64,000 bases of DNA, taken from Candidatus Defluviilinea proxima (lineage in GTDB: Bacteria > Chloroflexota > Anaerolineae > Anaerolineales > Villigracilaceae). Of the stretch, positions 25,968 to 35,230 are shown in pieces. The notes beneath the pieces are model-generated. The model saw only the letters and a program-made list of their open reading frames with translations. It did no database searches and was not told where the DNA came from. A program made the translations under genes and the position numbers. Numbering within the stretch: position 1 is the stretch's first letter; each line of letters opens with the position of its first letter. The stretch lies in NCBI GenBank assembly GCA_016721115.1, contig JADKIW010000001.1:2433501-2497500 (forward strand), written 5' to 3'.

Positions 25968-27231
25968 TTATGATGGGATTATAGCTTCCACGGAAGAAGC
26001 TTCTTGTGAAGCATTGCCAGCCAGATACGCCAGCGCTGCGCCAACAGAAAATAAAACGGTATTGAGAATCATGGGATAGATACGGTTGATCTCTGAAAGA
26101 TTGCCAGCGATCCATGGAAATGGGGCAGTAATGAGGGATGATGCCCACCGCGAGAATGGACTGGATCCGTGCGCGTTCTTTGGGGTCAACTGTCAGCACG
26201 ACCATCTTATCCACAAGCGGACTGACTGCGGCGAAACAACTGGCGTCCATGATGACGTTGGCGACGATGAACGCATAGCTTTGTACCGGTGAAACAATAA
26301 TAATGATCTGACTAAGAACAAAACCAAGGAAACCAATTGCCATGGGAAGTTTGAAATGTAATTTGTTGATACGTGGCATGACGACAAAGAAAAAGAACAG
26401 GATCACAGCCGACCTGACGAATTGGAAGTATCCCAAACTTCCCTCAGGGATAAGAAGTTTCTCTTTCACAATGATTGACCAAAAGTTGTTTGAGATCGTG
26501 GTCGTAATGCTGATCACGAGCATGATGCCTGCTGTATAGAGTGTTTGAGGCGTGCGTAATACATCCTGAAAAACGCCACGATATTCGATCAATGCGCTGA
26601 ATATGCTTTGACTGCGTGTTTCCTCCAGGCGGATGATGCCTTGTTGTGTCTCTGTGGTCATGCGATAGGTGATGATCGCCTTGACCGTGAACATGATCGC
26701 CGCAAAGATATACAAGCCTCGCACAGTGGGCACCATGGTGAATCGGTTCACCAGCAGGCTCGCCACCGGCGCTACAAAACCCGATATGTTGACGGCGATA
26801 TAGATCCATGTGTAAATATCCACGAGTTGATCTTTATCGGCGTCTTCCACGAGCAAGCAGTTCCATGAATTATGGGTGATGCGCCAGACGCTATTGATAA
26901 TGCCCGCTATGAGGAAATACCAGAAGTTCTGAGCAATGGCGGCTAAGATTGATGGGATCGTCCAGGAAATAATGTCGAAGACCAGTGTAGTGAGGCGGCG
27001 TCCCAGCTTATCGGTGATGATGCCGCCGAACAATGCAAAGATCACCTGAAATCCCAGGCTGATACTGGCGATGGTTCCGATCTGCGCATCGGAAAGTCCC
27101 AGTGCGAGCATGTAGATCGAAACGTATGGCAGATACAGAAAATAGGGAATACCCCATAACGGTTCATTGTAGACGCATCCGCGCGGGTTGCCACGTAGGC
27201 TTCTCAAGGTGGTGATGAGCGAGTGATTCAA
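25968..27231 (-). pseudogene. MFS transporter with a frameshift near its 3' end
   Basis: The main frame (TTG start at 27231, GGAGT 5 nt upstream) encodes about 11 membrane helices with the loop motif GGIITDKLGRR. After RIQSILAVG (near 26135) it switches to a non-membrane sequence and stops at 25954. In the next frame the expected end appears: SSLITAPFPWIAGNLSE, then a helix with NTVLFSVGAALAYLAG, stopping at 25968. One extra base (or two missing) near 26125-26145 explains this. It may be a real inactivating mutation or a sequencing or assembly error. The gene heads a unit with the DUF885-like peptidase, flavoprotein and hydrolase. Confidence 0.85.
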
Positions 27232-27270
27232 GTTGACTCCAAATCGTATACAGTGATATGTGCGGCTGGA

Positions 27271-27307
27271 TTATAAAGACAAACTCCTGAATGATGGTCA
27301 GGAGTTT
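27271..27307 (-). terminator. Terminator after the sulfotransferase, merged with the MFS -10 box
   Basis: AAACTCCTGA and TCAGGAGTTT form a 10-bp stem with a 7-nt loop at 27281-27307. On the minus strand it is followed by GTCTTT and then TATAAT (27270-27275), which is well placed as the -10 box of the MFS gene 39 nt downstream. Confidence 0.65.
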
Positions 27308-27339
27308 GTCTGATAAAGGTAATGATCAATTACCAGTGT

Positions 27340-28059
27340 TTAGGTGATTATAAGCTTCGCCATCAACCAGACGATTAGAAGAATGATCCCAATCCCAACA
27401 TAAGGGATAACCTGATACATCGTGCGTGCTCTTTCAATTTGCTTTTTCACTGTTTCGTGATCGTTGATATGCGGGAAAGGAATGTCTTCAGGCACAGGAA
27501 TTCCCAGAAAGTCACAGAGCGGTTTCCATCCTTCTTTTACGTTGAAGATCAAAAGCTTTTCCGCAGGGATATTCTTCTTGACTTCTTCGATATGTGCATT
27601 GAAGATTTGAATGGCATGTTCCTTATCTGCGAACTTGCCGTTGAATAACCCATTCCAGATCATTACGTCGATCAAGTCGGCAAAGCGTTTGTATTGCGGA
27701 ACATACTTTTTTACCCACGCAGGCGTGTATAACTCCATCATTGTGTAGGCGGTCTCGTACATGCTTTGATACCAACGCTCAGGTTCACGGACGGTGAGTA
27801 CCACTTTCGCATCAGGGTAGGCCGCCAACAACTCGCGATAATACAAGCTGGCAGGAAAATCGAGCGAGGATTGATAGTTCTCGAAAATATCATCCCAGTT
27901 AACAGGTTTGCCTTGTGCGACCGCTTTCCACACATCCATGTGCTGTGGGTAGCGGATCATTTCGTCCATGTGATAGCAGGGACCAAACCCGATCAGTTCA
28001 AGAGCCTTTTTCAGTGATAACGTGCCTGTGCGTCCAAACCCAGCCCCAATGAGTTTCAT
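27340..28059 (-). CDS. Sulfotransferase-family protein with C-terminal membrane anchor
   Basis: A protein of about 239 residues. GAGFGRTGTLSLKKAL near the N-terminus is the 5'-phosphosulfate-binding loop of PAPS-dependent sulfotransferases, and VREPERWYQSMY carries the 3'-phosphate-binding Arg and Ser. The C-terminus ends in a hydrophobic helix (IPYVGIGIILLIVWLMAKL), which suggests tail anchoring to the membrane. AGGAG lies 10 nt before the ATG at 28059 and only 1 nt before an ATG at 28068, so the former is preferred. The acceptor is unknown. Confidence 0.82.
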   Translation of the reverse strand: MKLIGAGFGRTGTLSLKKALELIGFGPCYHMDEMIRYPQHMDVWKAVAQGKPVNWDDIFENYQSSLDFPASLYYRELLAAYPDAKVVLTVREPERWYQSMYETAYTMMELYTPAWVKKYVPQYKRFADLIDVMIWNGLFNGKFADKEHAIQIFNAHIEEVKKNIPAEKLLIFNVKEGWKPLCDFLGIPVPEDIPFPHINDHETVKKQIERARTMYQVIPYVGIGIILLIVWLMAKLIIT

Positions 28060-28103
28060 ATTTCCCATGCTCCTTTTGTGGTGATGTTGTGCGTGATTAT
28101 AAA

Positions 28104-28134
28104 GAAACCCCCCTGAACATATCAGGAGTTTTCT
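28104..28134 (-). terminator. Hairpin terminator after the zinc-ribbon membrane protein
   Basis: On the minus strand AAAACTCCTGA and TCAGGGGGGTTT form an imperfect stem, followed by CTTTATAATC. As at 27271, the T-rich tail runs into a TATAAT that fits the promoter of the next gene. Confidence 0.55.
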
Positions 28135-28146
28135 TTGTTCAGATAT

Positions 28147-29226
28147 TTATGGGTTTACGCTTACTATTCCACCAAGTAAGTTCAATTTCAATTTCCATGT
28201 GCTCCCGACTTCATATTGTTGGAATTCAGTGATCGTGCTGGGAGAGTAAGTTTTGTCGCCTTTGTCTGTTGAGAAATTGACCGTCAACTCCTCGCTTTTA
28301 TCGCCGATACGCTGGTCACTGGCAAGGTTGGGAGAATCATAGACGGGCTGTAGGTTGTTGCCATCAAGCGTGTAGGTTTGAATGGTTCTCCATTCATCCA
28401 ACGTATAGGAGCAATATTGATCGGTTTCCGTGTGGCATTCCTCCACAACTTCCGAGTAGCCGTTGCCTTTGTCGATTGTCTTTTGTTCGCAGACATCGCG
28501 ACTTTCGTTATGACAGGAAACATCATACGCACCAGAAGGCGGGTTCCCTTTTTCGTTTGAATAGTCAACAGCCTGCACTTCTTGCACGGGTACATTTGTT
28601 TGCCAGTGTACGTCGGTCACAGTAGCTTGCACCGAGGAAGTAGGGATGAGGAACAAGGCTCCGATCGCAACACAACAAATTCCCAGCACGCCTACAATAG
28701 CGGCGATCAACAGCCAGTTTGTTTTCTTTGGTGCTGCAGGTTTGGATGCAAGAGCCATCGGTTTCTGTGCAACTGCTGGTGCCGCGACGGCTTGTACTGC
28801 CTGAGCCGCCTGAACTTTTGGCAACGCCGCTCCGCATTGTAGACAATTGACGTTCGTGCCGGGATTCTCAGTTCCGCAGTTCTGGCATTTGATCACTGTT
28901 GGGCGGGGAGGCGGGGCCTGCATAATTCGCCCCGCTTCACGGGCTTTGCCTTCTTTTAGATCGCCACCGCATTGTGAGCACGTTTCAGCTGTAGCAGGGT
29001 TGCGTGTGCCGCAGAACCCACAATGGATGTCCGCGCCTGCTTGTGCGGCTTTGAGCGCCGCTTCATCTTTCACAAGTTTTTGTTCCGATGGAAGATGGAA
29101 TTGCACATTCTCTGGTTGGGGCGCACCACAGGCATCACATGCCTTCAAACTGCCCTTATTTTCCCCTCCGCAGTTTGGGCAAGTCCATACATTTTCAATA
29201 TATCCGACAGTTCTTCTTCGTCCCAT
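28147..29226 (-). CDS. Zinc-ribbon membrane protein (three N-terminal zinc fingers)
   Basis: A 359-residue protein. Three four-Cys zinc ribbons fill residues 10-130 (WTCPNCGGEN, CDACGAPQP; CGFCGTRNP, CSQCGGDL; CQNCGTENP, CLQCGAALP). The first resembles a RanBP2-type finger. An Ala/Pro-rich linker is followed by one membrane helix (WLLIAAIVGVLGICCVAIGALFLI, about 172-195). The C-terminal 160 residues, presumably outside the cell, are acidic with four Cys. No enzymatic domain is seen. GGAGC precedes the ATG. A sensor or scaffold role is a guess. Confidence 0.75.
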   Translation of the reverse strand: MGRRRTVGYIENVWTCPNCGGENKGSLKACDACGAPQPENVQFHLPSEQKLVKDEAALKAAQAGADIHCGFCGTRNPATAETCSQCGGDLKEGKAREAGRIMQAPPPRPTVIKCQNCGTENPGTNVNCLQCGAALPKVQAAQAVQAVAAPAVAQKPMALASKPAAPKKTNWLLIAAIVGVLGICCVAIGALFLIPTSSVQATVTDVHWQTNVPVQEVQAVDYSNEKGNPPSGAYDVSCHNESRDVCEQKTIDKGNGYSEVVEECHTETDQYCSYTLDEWRTIQTYTLDGNNLQPVYDSPNLASDQRIGDKSEELTVNFSTDKGDKTYSPSTITEFQQYEVGSTWKLKLNLLGGIVSVNP

Positions 29227-29272
29227 GATTGCTCCTTATGGCAAAATTGACTCAGCAATTATAAAAGATGAC

Positions 29273-30283
29273 TCAAGAGAATCCATGCCACTTACGTACT
29301 TCCTCGATGCGCACCTCGCAATCTGGTTCCTTATGCGGACTTAGATCATTCGCGTCTTTTCTGGACTTTGAACTGGTCAATGCGTCGAATGTCGCTTCTG
29401 CCCCGTTAGCCACGTTGAGCGGGTCATAGCCGCCTTCGAGAACGAAGACGATCTTCCCATCGCAGTATTCCTCCGCCAAAGCGACAGTTTTGTTCGCCAA
29501 CATGTAATATCCCTCGGATGATAACCCGAGCATGGTGATGGGATCATTCCAATGCGCATCGAAGCCAACAGAAATAAAGATCATTTGTGGCTTGAATGAT
29601 TCGACGAATGGTTTGAAGATTTGATCTGCGACTTGTTCGTAAACGGTATCACCAGCACGTGCAGGCAATGGGACGTTGACGATACGCTTCTTGGCGTGCG
29701 GCGCATCCATTGTTGTTCCTGTGCCGGGGTAAATGCCCCATTGATGTGCCGATAGAAATGCAACACGCTCGTCATTCAAGAATGCGGCTTGCGTCCCGTT
29801 ACCGTGATGGGCATCATAGTCAATGACCATCACGCGATCCAATCCTTGTACCAGAGCATCTCTTGCCGCAACAGCAACATTGTTGAAGATACAGAATCCC
29901 ATTGCTTTATCGGGCTCTGCGTGATGCCCTGGCGGTCGGACGATGGCGAAGGCGTTATGAGCATCTCCGTTCATCACTGCTCGTGAGCAGGTAATGACTC
30001 CGCCGGCGGCGAGCAGGGCATCATCGAACGAAGTTTTTGTTACATATGTGGGGGCATGATCAATGATGCCGGGCGCTTGTTCACGGCAAATCGCTTCCAG
30101 CGTAGTAAGAAGTTCAGGATCATGGACCAGACTGATCTGTTCGTGTGAGGCGGGTTTTACATCCAATAGCTCTGCATGGAAAGATGCGAGCCGTGGTTGC
30201 AGAATACCTAATCGCGCTGGTCGTTCAGGATGCTCGGGATACACATGGTTGGGAGAGGAGACGAGTGTATAAGCGGTTTTCAT
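29273..30283 (-). CDS. Histone deacetylase-family (arginase-fold) amidohydrolase
   Basis: A 336-residue zinc amidohydrolase of the HDAC/acetoin-utilization/acetylpolyamine-amidohydrolase superfamily. The catalytic His pair is in RPPGHHAE, the zinc ligands are in DYDAHHGNG and in the SVGFDAHWNDP block, and LEGGYD carries the glycine-rich loop. The substrate could be acetyl-lysine in proteins or an acetylated polyamine. The sequence does not decide. Length is normal. It is transcribed alone on the minus strand. Confidence 0.9.
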   Translation of the reverse strand: MKTAYTLVSSPNHVYPEHPERPARLGILQPRLASFHAELLDVKPASHEQISLVHDPELLTTLEAICREQAPGIIDHAPTYVTKTSFDDALLAAGGVITCSRAVMNGDAHNAFAIVRPPGHHAEPDKAMGFCIFNNVAVAARDALVQGLDRVMVIDYDAHHGNGTQAAFLNDERVAFLSAHQWGIYPGTGTTMDAPHAKKRIVNVPLPARAGDTVYEQVADQIFKPFVESFKPQMIFISVGFDAHWNDPITMLGLSSEGYYMLANKTVALAEEYCDGKIVFVLEGGYDPLNVANGAEATFDALTSSKSRKDANDLSPHKEPDCEVRIEEVRKWHGFS

Positions 30284-30314
30284 ATTTGGATTATATCGCC
30301 TGGAGGCCGGGTGG

Positions 30315-30415
30315 AGTAAAAAACCACCGCCCTGTCAGCATGGGGGGGACATGCTGTTCAAAGCGGTGGCAGAGACACCTAATACCAATAAAGGGGGAGG
30401 GCAGGTGTCGATGGA
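30315..30415 (-). ncRNA. Candidate small RNA with two C-rich hairpin loops
   Basis: On the minus strand GACACCT (30409-30403) pairs with AGGTGTC (30380-30374) around a 22-nt loop containing CCCTCCCCC. This is followed by CCACCGC (30369-30363) pairing with GCGGTGG (30330-30324), and inside it CAGCATG pairs with CATGCTG around a TCCCCCC loop. Six T residues follow (30323-30318), as in an intrinsic terminator. A TATATT (about 30421-30426) could be its -10 box. The second hairpin could also simply be the terminator of the NYN gene 120 bp upstream, so the sRNA call is an inference. Confidence 0.45.
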
Positions 30416-30491
30416 TTGAATATACTCTTGAACGAAAAAAACTACATTAATTTTTTATTAGAAATTCGATACAGATTATCCTAATTACTCG

Positions 30492-30965
30492 TTACCGTTG
30501 TTTGTGGTTTCTTGCCTCGAACAGTTTGAGCCAATCTTCTACTTCTTGTTTTGAGAGCTTGCGATCTTCAGATGGCTTGGGGGCAGAGTTGCGGGCCTGC
30601 CTGAGTAACATGGCAAATGTTTCTGATGATATGACTTCTGCTTGTACAGCATGTGCATCTGCTCCTACCTGTCTATCGGATGAAACAACAGTGAGATTCT
30701 TTGCGCGTTTGCCCATCTTCTTTAGTTGTCTGCGAATGGCATCGTCAGCGGTGGTTCCCAGCGGAATAAAATGCGCGGTTACAGTGCCCAGCTTGCGGGT
30801 GCCGGCATGAGGCGTAGGCGCTCCGTCAAAATAGACTTCCACTTGTTTGCGTTCGATCCTGCAGAATTCTTGAAGAATGGCAACGAGTTCCATTTCATCG
30901 TCTGGGGAATCCAAGCGAAGCCCAAGTTTGGGAATCAGATTGTGTCCATCAATGAGATAGGGCAT
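30492..30965 (-). CDS. NYN-domain protein, YacP-like putative endoribonuclease
   Basis: A 157-residue protein with a PIN-like NYN fold: YLIDGHNLI at the start provides the first acidic residue, followed by VYFDGAPT, TADDAIRRQ and VVSSDRQV with further acidic residues of the metal site. Members of the YacP/Rae1 group cut RNA, in some cases mRNA in the ribosome A site. The C-terminal 40 residues are charged and helical. Its target here is unknown. Confidence 0.82.
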   Translation of the reverse strand: MPYLIDGHNLIPKLGLRLDSPDDEMELVAILQEFCRIERKQVEVYFDGAPTPHAGTRKLGTVTAHFIPLGTTADDAIRRQLKKMGKRAKNLTVVSSDRQVGADAHAVQAEVISSETFAMLLRQARNSAPKPSEDRKLSKQEVEDWLKLFEARNHKQR

Positions 30966-30976
30966 GATAAAAGATA

Positions 30977-31010
30977 AAGAAGACAGTCACTATACAGTGA
31001 CTGTCTTCTT
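30977..31010 (-). terminator. Intrinsic terminator after the S33 peptidase
   Basis: A perfect 15-bp stem (AAGAAGACAGTCACT with its complement) has a 4-nt loop. On the minus strand it ends in CTTCTTTATCTTTT. Confidence 0.85.
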
Positions 31011-31024
31011 GTTTCTGGTAAATC

Positions 31025-33058
31025 TTACTGGCTCAAGTCTATGGTCTCGCCACCGTATTCCCCAGTGACGGAGCTTGTGCCATCGTCGTAGTTCTTGGTG
31101 TAGGTGAGCGTTCCCTTTTTCTTGCCGCTGATTTCTGCTTCAAGGGTCAGGACGCCACTGTTGGAGTCGTAGCCGCCTTTACCTGTGATCGCGAAGCCTT
31201 TTGTGAAGGCGCAGTTTTCGTACGAGTATGCTTCGCCTGTTTCACTGGGACCAAATGTGAACGATCCGCCGTAGTTACAGGCAAATGAGACATCCTCGCT
31301 GAAATCGCTGTAATAAAACTCGGGTTGCGAGAGAAGGTTCGAATCGATTGCGAGGAAAACCTCCAGCGGGTCGGCAAAGTCACTCACGTCCTTGGCGATG
31401 AGAGGCTTATAAGCCCGCACAACGGACGGATCCCACTTACAAACGGTCTCACGCTCGGCAGGCAGTTCGCCTTTGACGAGGAAGTTCGTGATGTAATCAT
31501 CAGGGCATTCGTTTCCATAACCAAATATGGAATGAAGGCCTCCATCGACATAGATATGATATCCATCTGCCAGACGTTCAGCAACGACTTTCCCTTCTTC
31601 AAATGGGGTGGCGGGGTCGAGCGTTGCATTCAATACAATCGTTGGCACACCGTCAGCGATCAGGGGCTCATTCTTGACAACTTCCTTCGGTGCGCTGGGC
31701 CAGAAGGCGCAATACAAACCTGTGTATACGCTACCGTCCACACGCGGCACGGTGCCGTTGGATGCCTGTCCTGCCTCGATCGTCTTGGCGATCTTTTCCT
31801 CTGGCGTGCCGCTGAAATACGAGTCGTCGGTGCAGTTCACATCGTAGAACATCGTATCTGAGAATGTTGGGTCACCGATGTAGTCTCCTGTGGCGGGGTC
31901 AAGGTTTGCCTGTTGATATAACAAACGCGCCATGGGGATAATATCTCCCTGATTGGCAGAAGCCAGGGCGCGCAGGAATAGCATGCGTCCGCCGAGGGAG
32001 TACATTTGATACGCAGTGGTGTATTCCCATTGATTGAACGTGAACGTGCGCTTCACCTTTGTTCCGTCAGGTAGAGGGAATTCATAGGCCATGGGTTTCT
32101 TTGAGATTTGCGCGGCAAGTTTATCGTAAACTGCCAATGCATCGCCGCCCAACTCTGCCGCACAAGCCTCGTCTGCATCACAGGCTTTGAGAACAGCGAC
32201 AAGGACTTTGTCGAAGGCTTTTTCCTGCGCGAGAGCGCCTTCTTCTCCTGTCAGCGTCATATCAATTGTTCCGTCAAGGACGAGACCCGCAAGACGGTCC
32301 GCATGTGAGGCGGCGTAGGTTTGGGCCACAGCGGTGCCGTAGCTTACACCATACAGCCAGAACTTTTCATCGCCCACTTCCTTGCGGAAAGATTCAATAT
32401 CTTCGGCCACTTGATCTGTGCCGTAGTAATTCAATTTGACTGGGTCGATGCCGATCTCTGCCACGCAACTTTCCACGAAGGTGCGAGCATCATCAATGGC
32501 GGATTGTTGTTCGGCTGGTGTATCGTACCCTTCCAGCCCGGCTTTATTGGTCTCATTCAAATACCCCAGAAAATCTTTTGCGTATGCAGTGGGGCAGGTT
32601 AAGGGACCGGAAAGCCCAAGTCCGCGTTGATCGAAGTAAACAATATCAAAATGTTCCAGAATGGTTTCTGGTATCCAATACAGACCACCTGAGCTGATAC
32701 CTTCACCGCCGGGACCGCCGGGGAATGCTTGCACATACATTCCATAGCGTTCTCCTGTTGCGGGCGCAACTGCAAAGACCACGTCCAATGTCTCTGTGTT
32801 GGCCGTATCGAAGTGATTCAATGGGACCTGGATCGTCACGCAGGTGAAATCTGTATTTTCTTCGCAGGTTTCTCCACCCAAGCGTTCCAACATCGATGTC
32901 ATGTTGTTCGTTTCGGTAGGTGCCGGGGTGTCGGTTACCGATGCGGGTTCGGTTGCTGGTGCTTCGGTGGGTTTTGGCGTGAGAAGCCCTCCAAAGTTAC
33001 AGGCCAGCATAAATAAAGCAGTACAAATAGTAATGATCAATACATTTTTACGGGACAT
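31025..33058 (-). CDS. Secreted alpha/beta-hydrolase peptidase (S33/TAP-like), lipoprotein
   Basis: A 677-residue lipoprotein (lipobox LFMLAC, then a Thr/Pro-rich linker to about residue 50). The S33-type core shows the oxyanion motif FPGGPGGEG, FDQRGLGLSG and the nucleophile elbow YGVSYGTA (about 237). The C-terminal TAP-like block has the Asp in NATLDPATPFEEG and the His in DGGLHSIFG. A beta-rich domain of about 110 residues follows. Related enzymes release N-terminal tri- or dipeptides from extracellular proteins. It is flanked by a strong terminator and stands alone on the minus strand. Confidence 0.9.
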   Translation of the reverse strand: MSRKNVLIITICTALFMLACNFGGLLTPKPTEAPATEPASVTDTPAPTETNNMTSMLERLGGETCEENTDFTCVTIQVPLNHFDTANTETLDVVFAVAPATGERYGMYVQAFPGGPGGEGISSGGLYWIPETILEHFDIVYFDQRGLGLSGPLTCPTAYAKDFLGYLNETNKAGLEGYDTPAEQQSAIDDARTFVESCVAEIGIDPVKLNYYGTDQVAEDIESFRKEVGDEKFWLYGVSYGTAVAQTYAASHADRLAGLVLDGTIDMTLTGEEGALAQEKAFDKVLVAVLKACDADEACAAELGGDALAVYDKLAAQISKKPMAYEFPLPDGTKVKRTFTFNQWEYTTAYQMYSLGGRMLFLRALASANQGDIIPMARLLYQQANLDPATGDYIGDPTFSDTMFYDVNCTDDSYFSGTPEEKIAKTIEAGQASNGTVPRVDGSVYTGLYCAFWPSAPKEVVKNEPLIADGVPTIVLNATLDPATPFEEGKVVAERLADGYHIYVDGGLHSIFGYGNECPDDYITNFLVKGELPAERETVCKWDPSVVRAYKPLIAKDVSDFADPLEVFLAIDSNLLSQPEFYYSDFSEDVSFACNYGGSFTFGPSETGEAYSYENCAFTKGFAITGKGGYDSNSGVLTLEAEISGKKKGTLTYTKNYDDGTSSVTGEYGGETIDLSQ

Positions 33059-33306
33059 ATTTTTCTCCTTGCTTTTCGGTTACTTGAATAAGGCTGAATT
33101 GTAAGCGTGACGCGCTATGTCAGCAAGAAACTACGGTGACTTTTGTATGATTGCCATAAACCAACACTGACACTTTAGGGTAGCTCTTTCGTATATATCT
33201 GATATAACGCAAACAGAAACATTACATGTGTTAGGTATAATGATATGAAGATGTTTGTGTCGACATCTCAAAACAAATGCAACATATTGATAAACAGGAG
33301 ATACAA

Positions 33307-33663
33307 ATGGCTGACAAAAAACAAAATAGATCGATCGTCCAATCTCAGGGCGGCGTATTACACAATGTGGTTATTCAAACAAAACTCATCTTGCGTCTTC
33401 TTGGCGACCGAAGGGTCAGCGCATGGACAAAGCTCATTCCCCTTGGCACCCTTGTATATCTCGTTTCACCTCTTGATATCATCATGGGTATTCCCGGCAT
33501 ATCTGCGCTCGACGATGCGGCTATCGTCTGGTTTGGTTCCAATCTCTTCATTGAACTTTGCCCTCGTGATGTGGTCAAGGAGCATATGAGCGATCTGCAA
33601 AGCAACCTCGACACCACAGATACCGATGATGTGATCGACGCTGAATCTACGGATGTGAAATAG
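33307..33663 (+). CDS. DUF1232 (YkvA-like) membrane protein
   Basis: A 118-residue protein. The DUF1232 core is visible as TLVYLVSPLDIIMGIPGISALDD-type sequence at about residues 48-71 (SPLDI-x5-P and LDDA), which forms a short membrane-associated helix pair. The ATG at 33307 has AGGAG 6 nt upstream. A TATAAT at 33236-33241 may be its promoter. The C-terminus is acidic. Family function is unknown. It precedes the sugar dehydrogenase by 5 bp. Confidence 0.8.
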   Translation: MADKKQNRSIVQSQGGVLHNVVIQTKLILRLLGDRRVSAWTKLIPLGTLVYLVSPLDIIMGIPGISALDDAAIVWFGSNLFIELCPRDVVKEHMSDLQSNLDTTDTDDVIDAESTDVK

Positions 33664-33668
33664 ATACA

Positions 33669-34892
33669 ATGAAACGCTACCTGATCCTATTATTGGTATT
33701 GCCTCTTCTTGCTTGTAGCGGATTAAGTGCCCCGCTTCCTCCTACACCGACGCCTGATCCCAATTTACCGACCTTTGTCCCCCCGACAACAATCCCTGAT
33801 TTACCTACACTGACATCAGTTCCTCCCACCGATCTGCCATCTGATGTTTCGGCATTCCCCGATGCCAACAACTACACCTGGCAAATGGTCGTCTCTGGCC
33901 TCGAACGTCCCGTTGACTTGCAACCCGATGGGTCAGGACGTTTGTTTGTGATCGAGAAAGCGGGCCGTATCCGAATCATTGAGAATGGACAGTTGCTTTC
34001 AAATCCGTTTTTGAATATCGAAGATCGCGTAAATAACGACTCAAATGAGAGAGGTTTGCTTGGGTTGGCTTTTCACCCCAATTACGCACAAAACGGATAT
34101 TTCTTCGTGAACTACACCGGTAGTGGCGGCGATACTTTCATTTCCCGCTTTCAGGTTTCTGGTGACCCAAATACAGCCAACCCTTCCAGTGAAGTCAATC
34201 TGTTGCGTGTAAAGCAACCCTTCCCAAATCACAATGGTGGCACACTGCAATTTGGCCCTGATGGGTATCTCTATGCCGGTTTGGGCGATGGCGGCGCGGC
34301 AGATGATCCATTTGGCAATGGACAAAAAACAGACATGTTACTTGGCAAGATCTTGCGACTGGATGTTAACTCAGCCGAACCATATGCCGTCCCTGCTGAT
34401 AACCCGTTCGGGAATGAGATCTGGGCATACGGACTTCGCAATCCGTGGCGGATTTCATTTGATAAACAAACAGGCGATTTGTACATTGGCGATGTAGGGC
34501 AGAACGTTTATGAAGAGATCGATTATCTTCCTGCAAATTCTCCCGGTGGTGCCAACTTTGGCTGGGACTTACGCGAAGGTAAACATGATTTTGAGGGCAG
34601 CGCATCTCCCGATCTGATCGAGCCTGTTGCAGAATACAGCCATTCCGAAGGCGGTTGCTCCGTCACTGGTGGATACGTCTACCGTGGAGCCATGCCCGAG
34701 TGGAACGGAGTCTACCTCTACGGCGATTATTGCACAGGGAAAATTTGGGGGTTGATCAAGTCTGTGAATGGCTGGCAGAACCAATTGTTGTTCGACGCGG
34801 ATTTCAATATCACATCCTTCGGGCAGGATCAGGGTGGGGAAGTCTATCTTGTAGCGGACGGTGGCGATGTCTATCAATTAGACAGAAAATAA
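33669..34892 (+). CDS. PQQ-dependent sugar (aldose/sorbosone) dehydrogenase, lipoprotein
   Basis: A 407-residue lipoprotein (lipobox PLLAC) with a Pro/Thr-rich linker up to about residue 60. The six-bladed propeller of the YliI/soluble glucose dehydrogenase family follows: GLERPVDLQPDGSGRLFV, ERGLLGLAFHP, the catalytic-His motif PNHNGGTLQFG, GLGDGGAADDP, GLRNPWR and FGWD. The enzyme would oxidise aldoses outside the cell using PQQ. No pqq biosynthesis genes are in the window. It starts 5 bp after the DUF1232 gene with no clear Shine-Dalgarno, so coupling is likely. A terminator follows. Confidence 0.9.
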   Translation: MKRYLILLLVLPLLACSGLSAPLPPTPTPDPNLPTFVPPTTIPDLPTLTSVPPTDLPSDVSAFPDANNYTWQMVVSGLERPVDLQPDGSGRLFVIEKAGRIRIIENGQLLSNPFLNIEDRVNNDSNERGLLGLAFHPNYAQNGYFFVNYTGSGGDTFISRFQVSGDPNTANPSSEVNLLRVKQPFPNHNGGTLQFGPDGYLYAGLGDGGAADDPFGNGQKTDMLLGKILRLDVNSAEPYAVPADNPFGNEIWAYGLRNPWRISFDKQTGDLYIGDVGQNVYEEIDYLPANSPGGANFGWDLREGKHDFEGSASPDLIEPVAEYSHSEGGCSVTGGYVYRGAMPEWNGVYLYGDYCTGKIWGLIKSVNGWQNQLLFDADFNITSFGQDQGGEVYLVADGGDVYQLDRK

Positions 34893-34940
34893 TTTGGTGA
34901 AGTCTCATCCACAATAGGCGGATTGTCATTCCAATTTGTG

Positions 34941-34970
34941 ACGCCTGTCACTAGCAGGCGTTTTTTATTT
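34941..34970 (+). terminator. Intrinsic terminator after the sugar dehydrogenase
   Basis: CGCCTG and CAGGCG form the stem around a 7-nt loop, followed by six T residues. Confidence 0.85.
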
Positions 34971-35004
34971 GCCCTACAATGGCGCTGTACACTGGAGGTG
35001 TCAA

Positions 35005-35223
35005 ATGACTCAGAAAAAATGGCAAATTAGCAAGATCCGTTATTGTGAACATGTTGGGCATGAGATCTTTTTAGAATCGCAGGTTGTATATCCTTCTGAT
35101 CAAATGCCCGATCAACCGCCTCATGTCGTTGCCCAGCGCTGTTCTCATGCCTTGGAATGCAACGCCATGGACAAAATGGTTTGTGCCTGGTGCGGTACGA
35201 ACCCTGATGTGCGACCCTCGTAA
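35005..35223 (+). CDS. Small Cys-rich protein, function unknown
   Basis: A 72-residue soluble protein. The ATG is preceded by TGGAGGTG 6 nt upstream and a TACAAT (34975-34980) that fits a -10 box. The C-terminal half has CSHALECN and VCAWCGTNP, four Cys that could form a small zinc site, plus YCEHVGHE near the N-terminus. No family is recognised. A run of RNA hairpins begins 8 bp after its stop codon. Confidence 0.65.
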   Translation: MTQKKWQISKIRYCEHVGHEIFLESQVVYPSDQMPDQPPHVVAQRCSHALECNAMDKMVCAWCGTNPDVRPS

Positions 35224-35230
35224 ACGAAAT

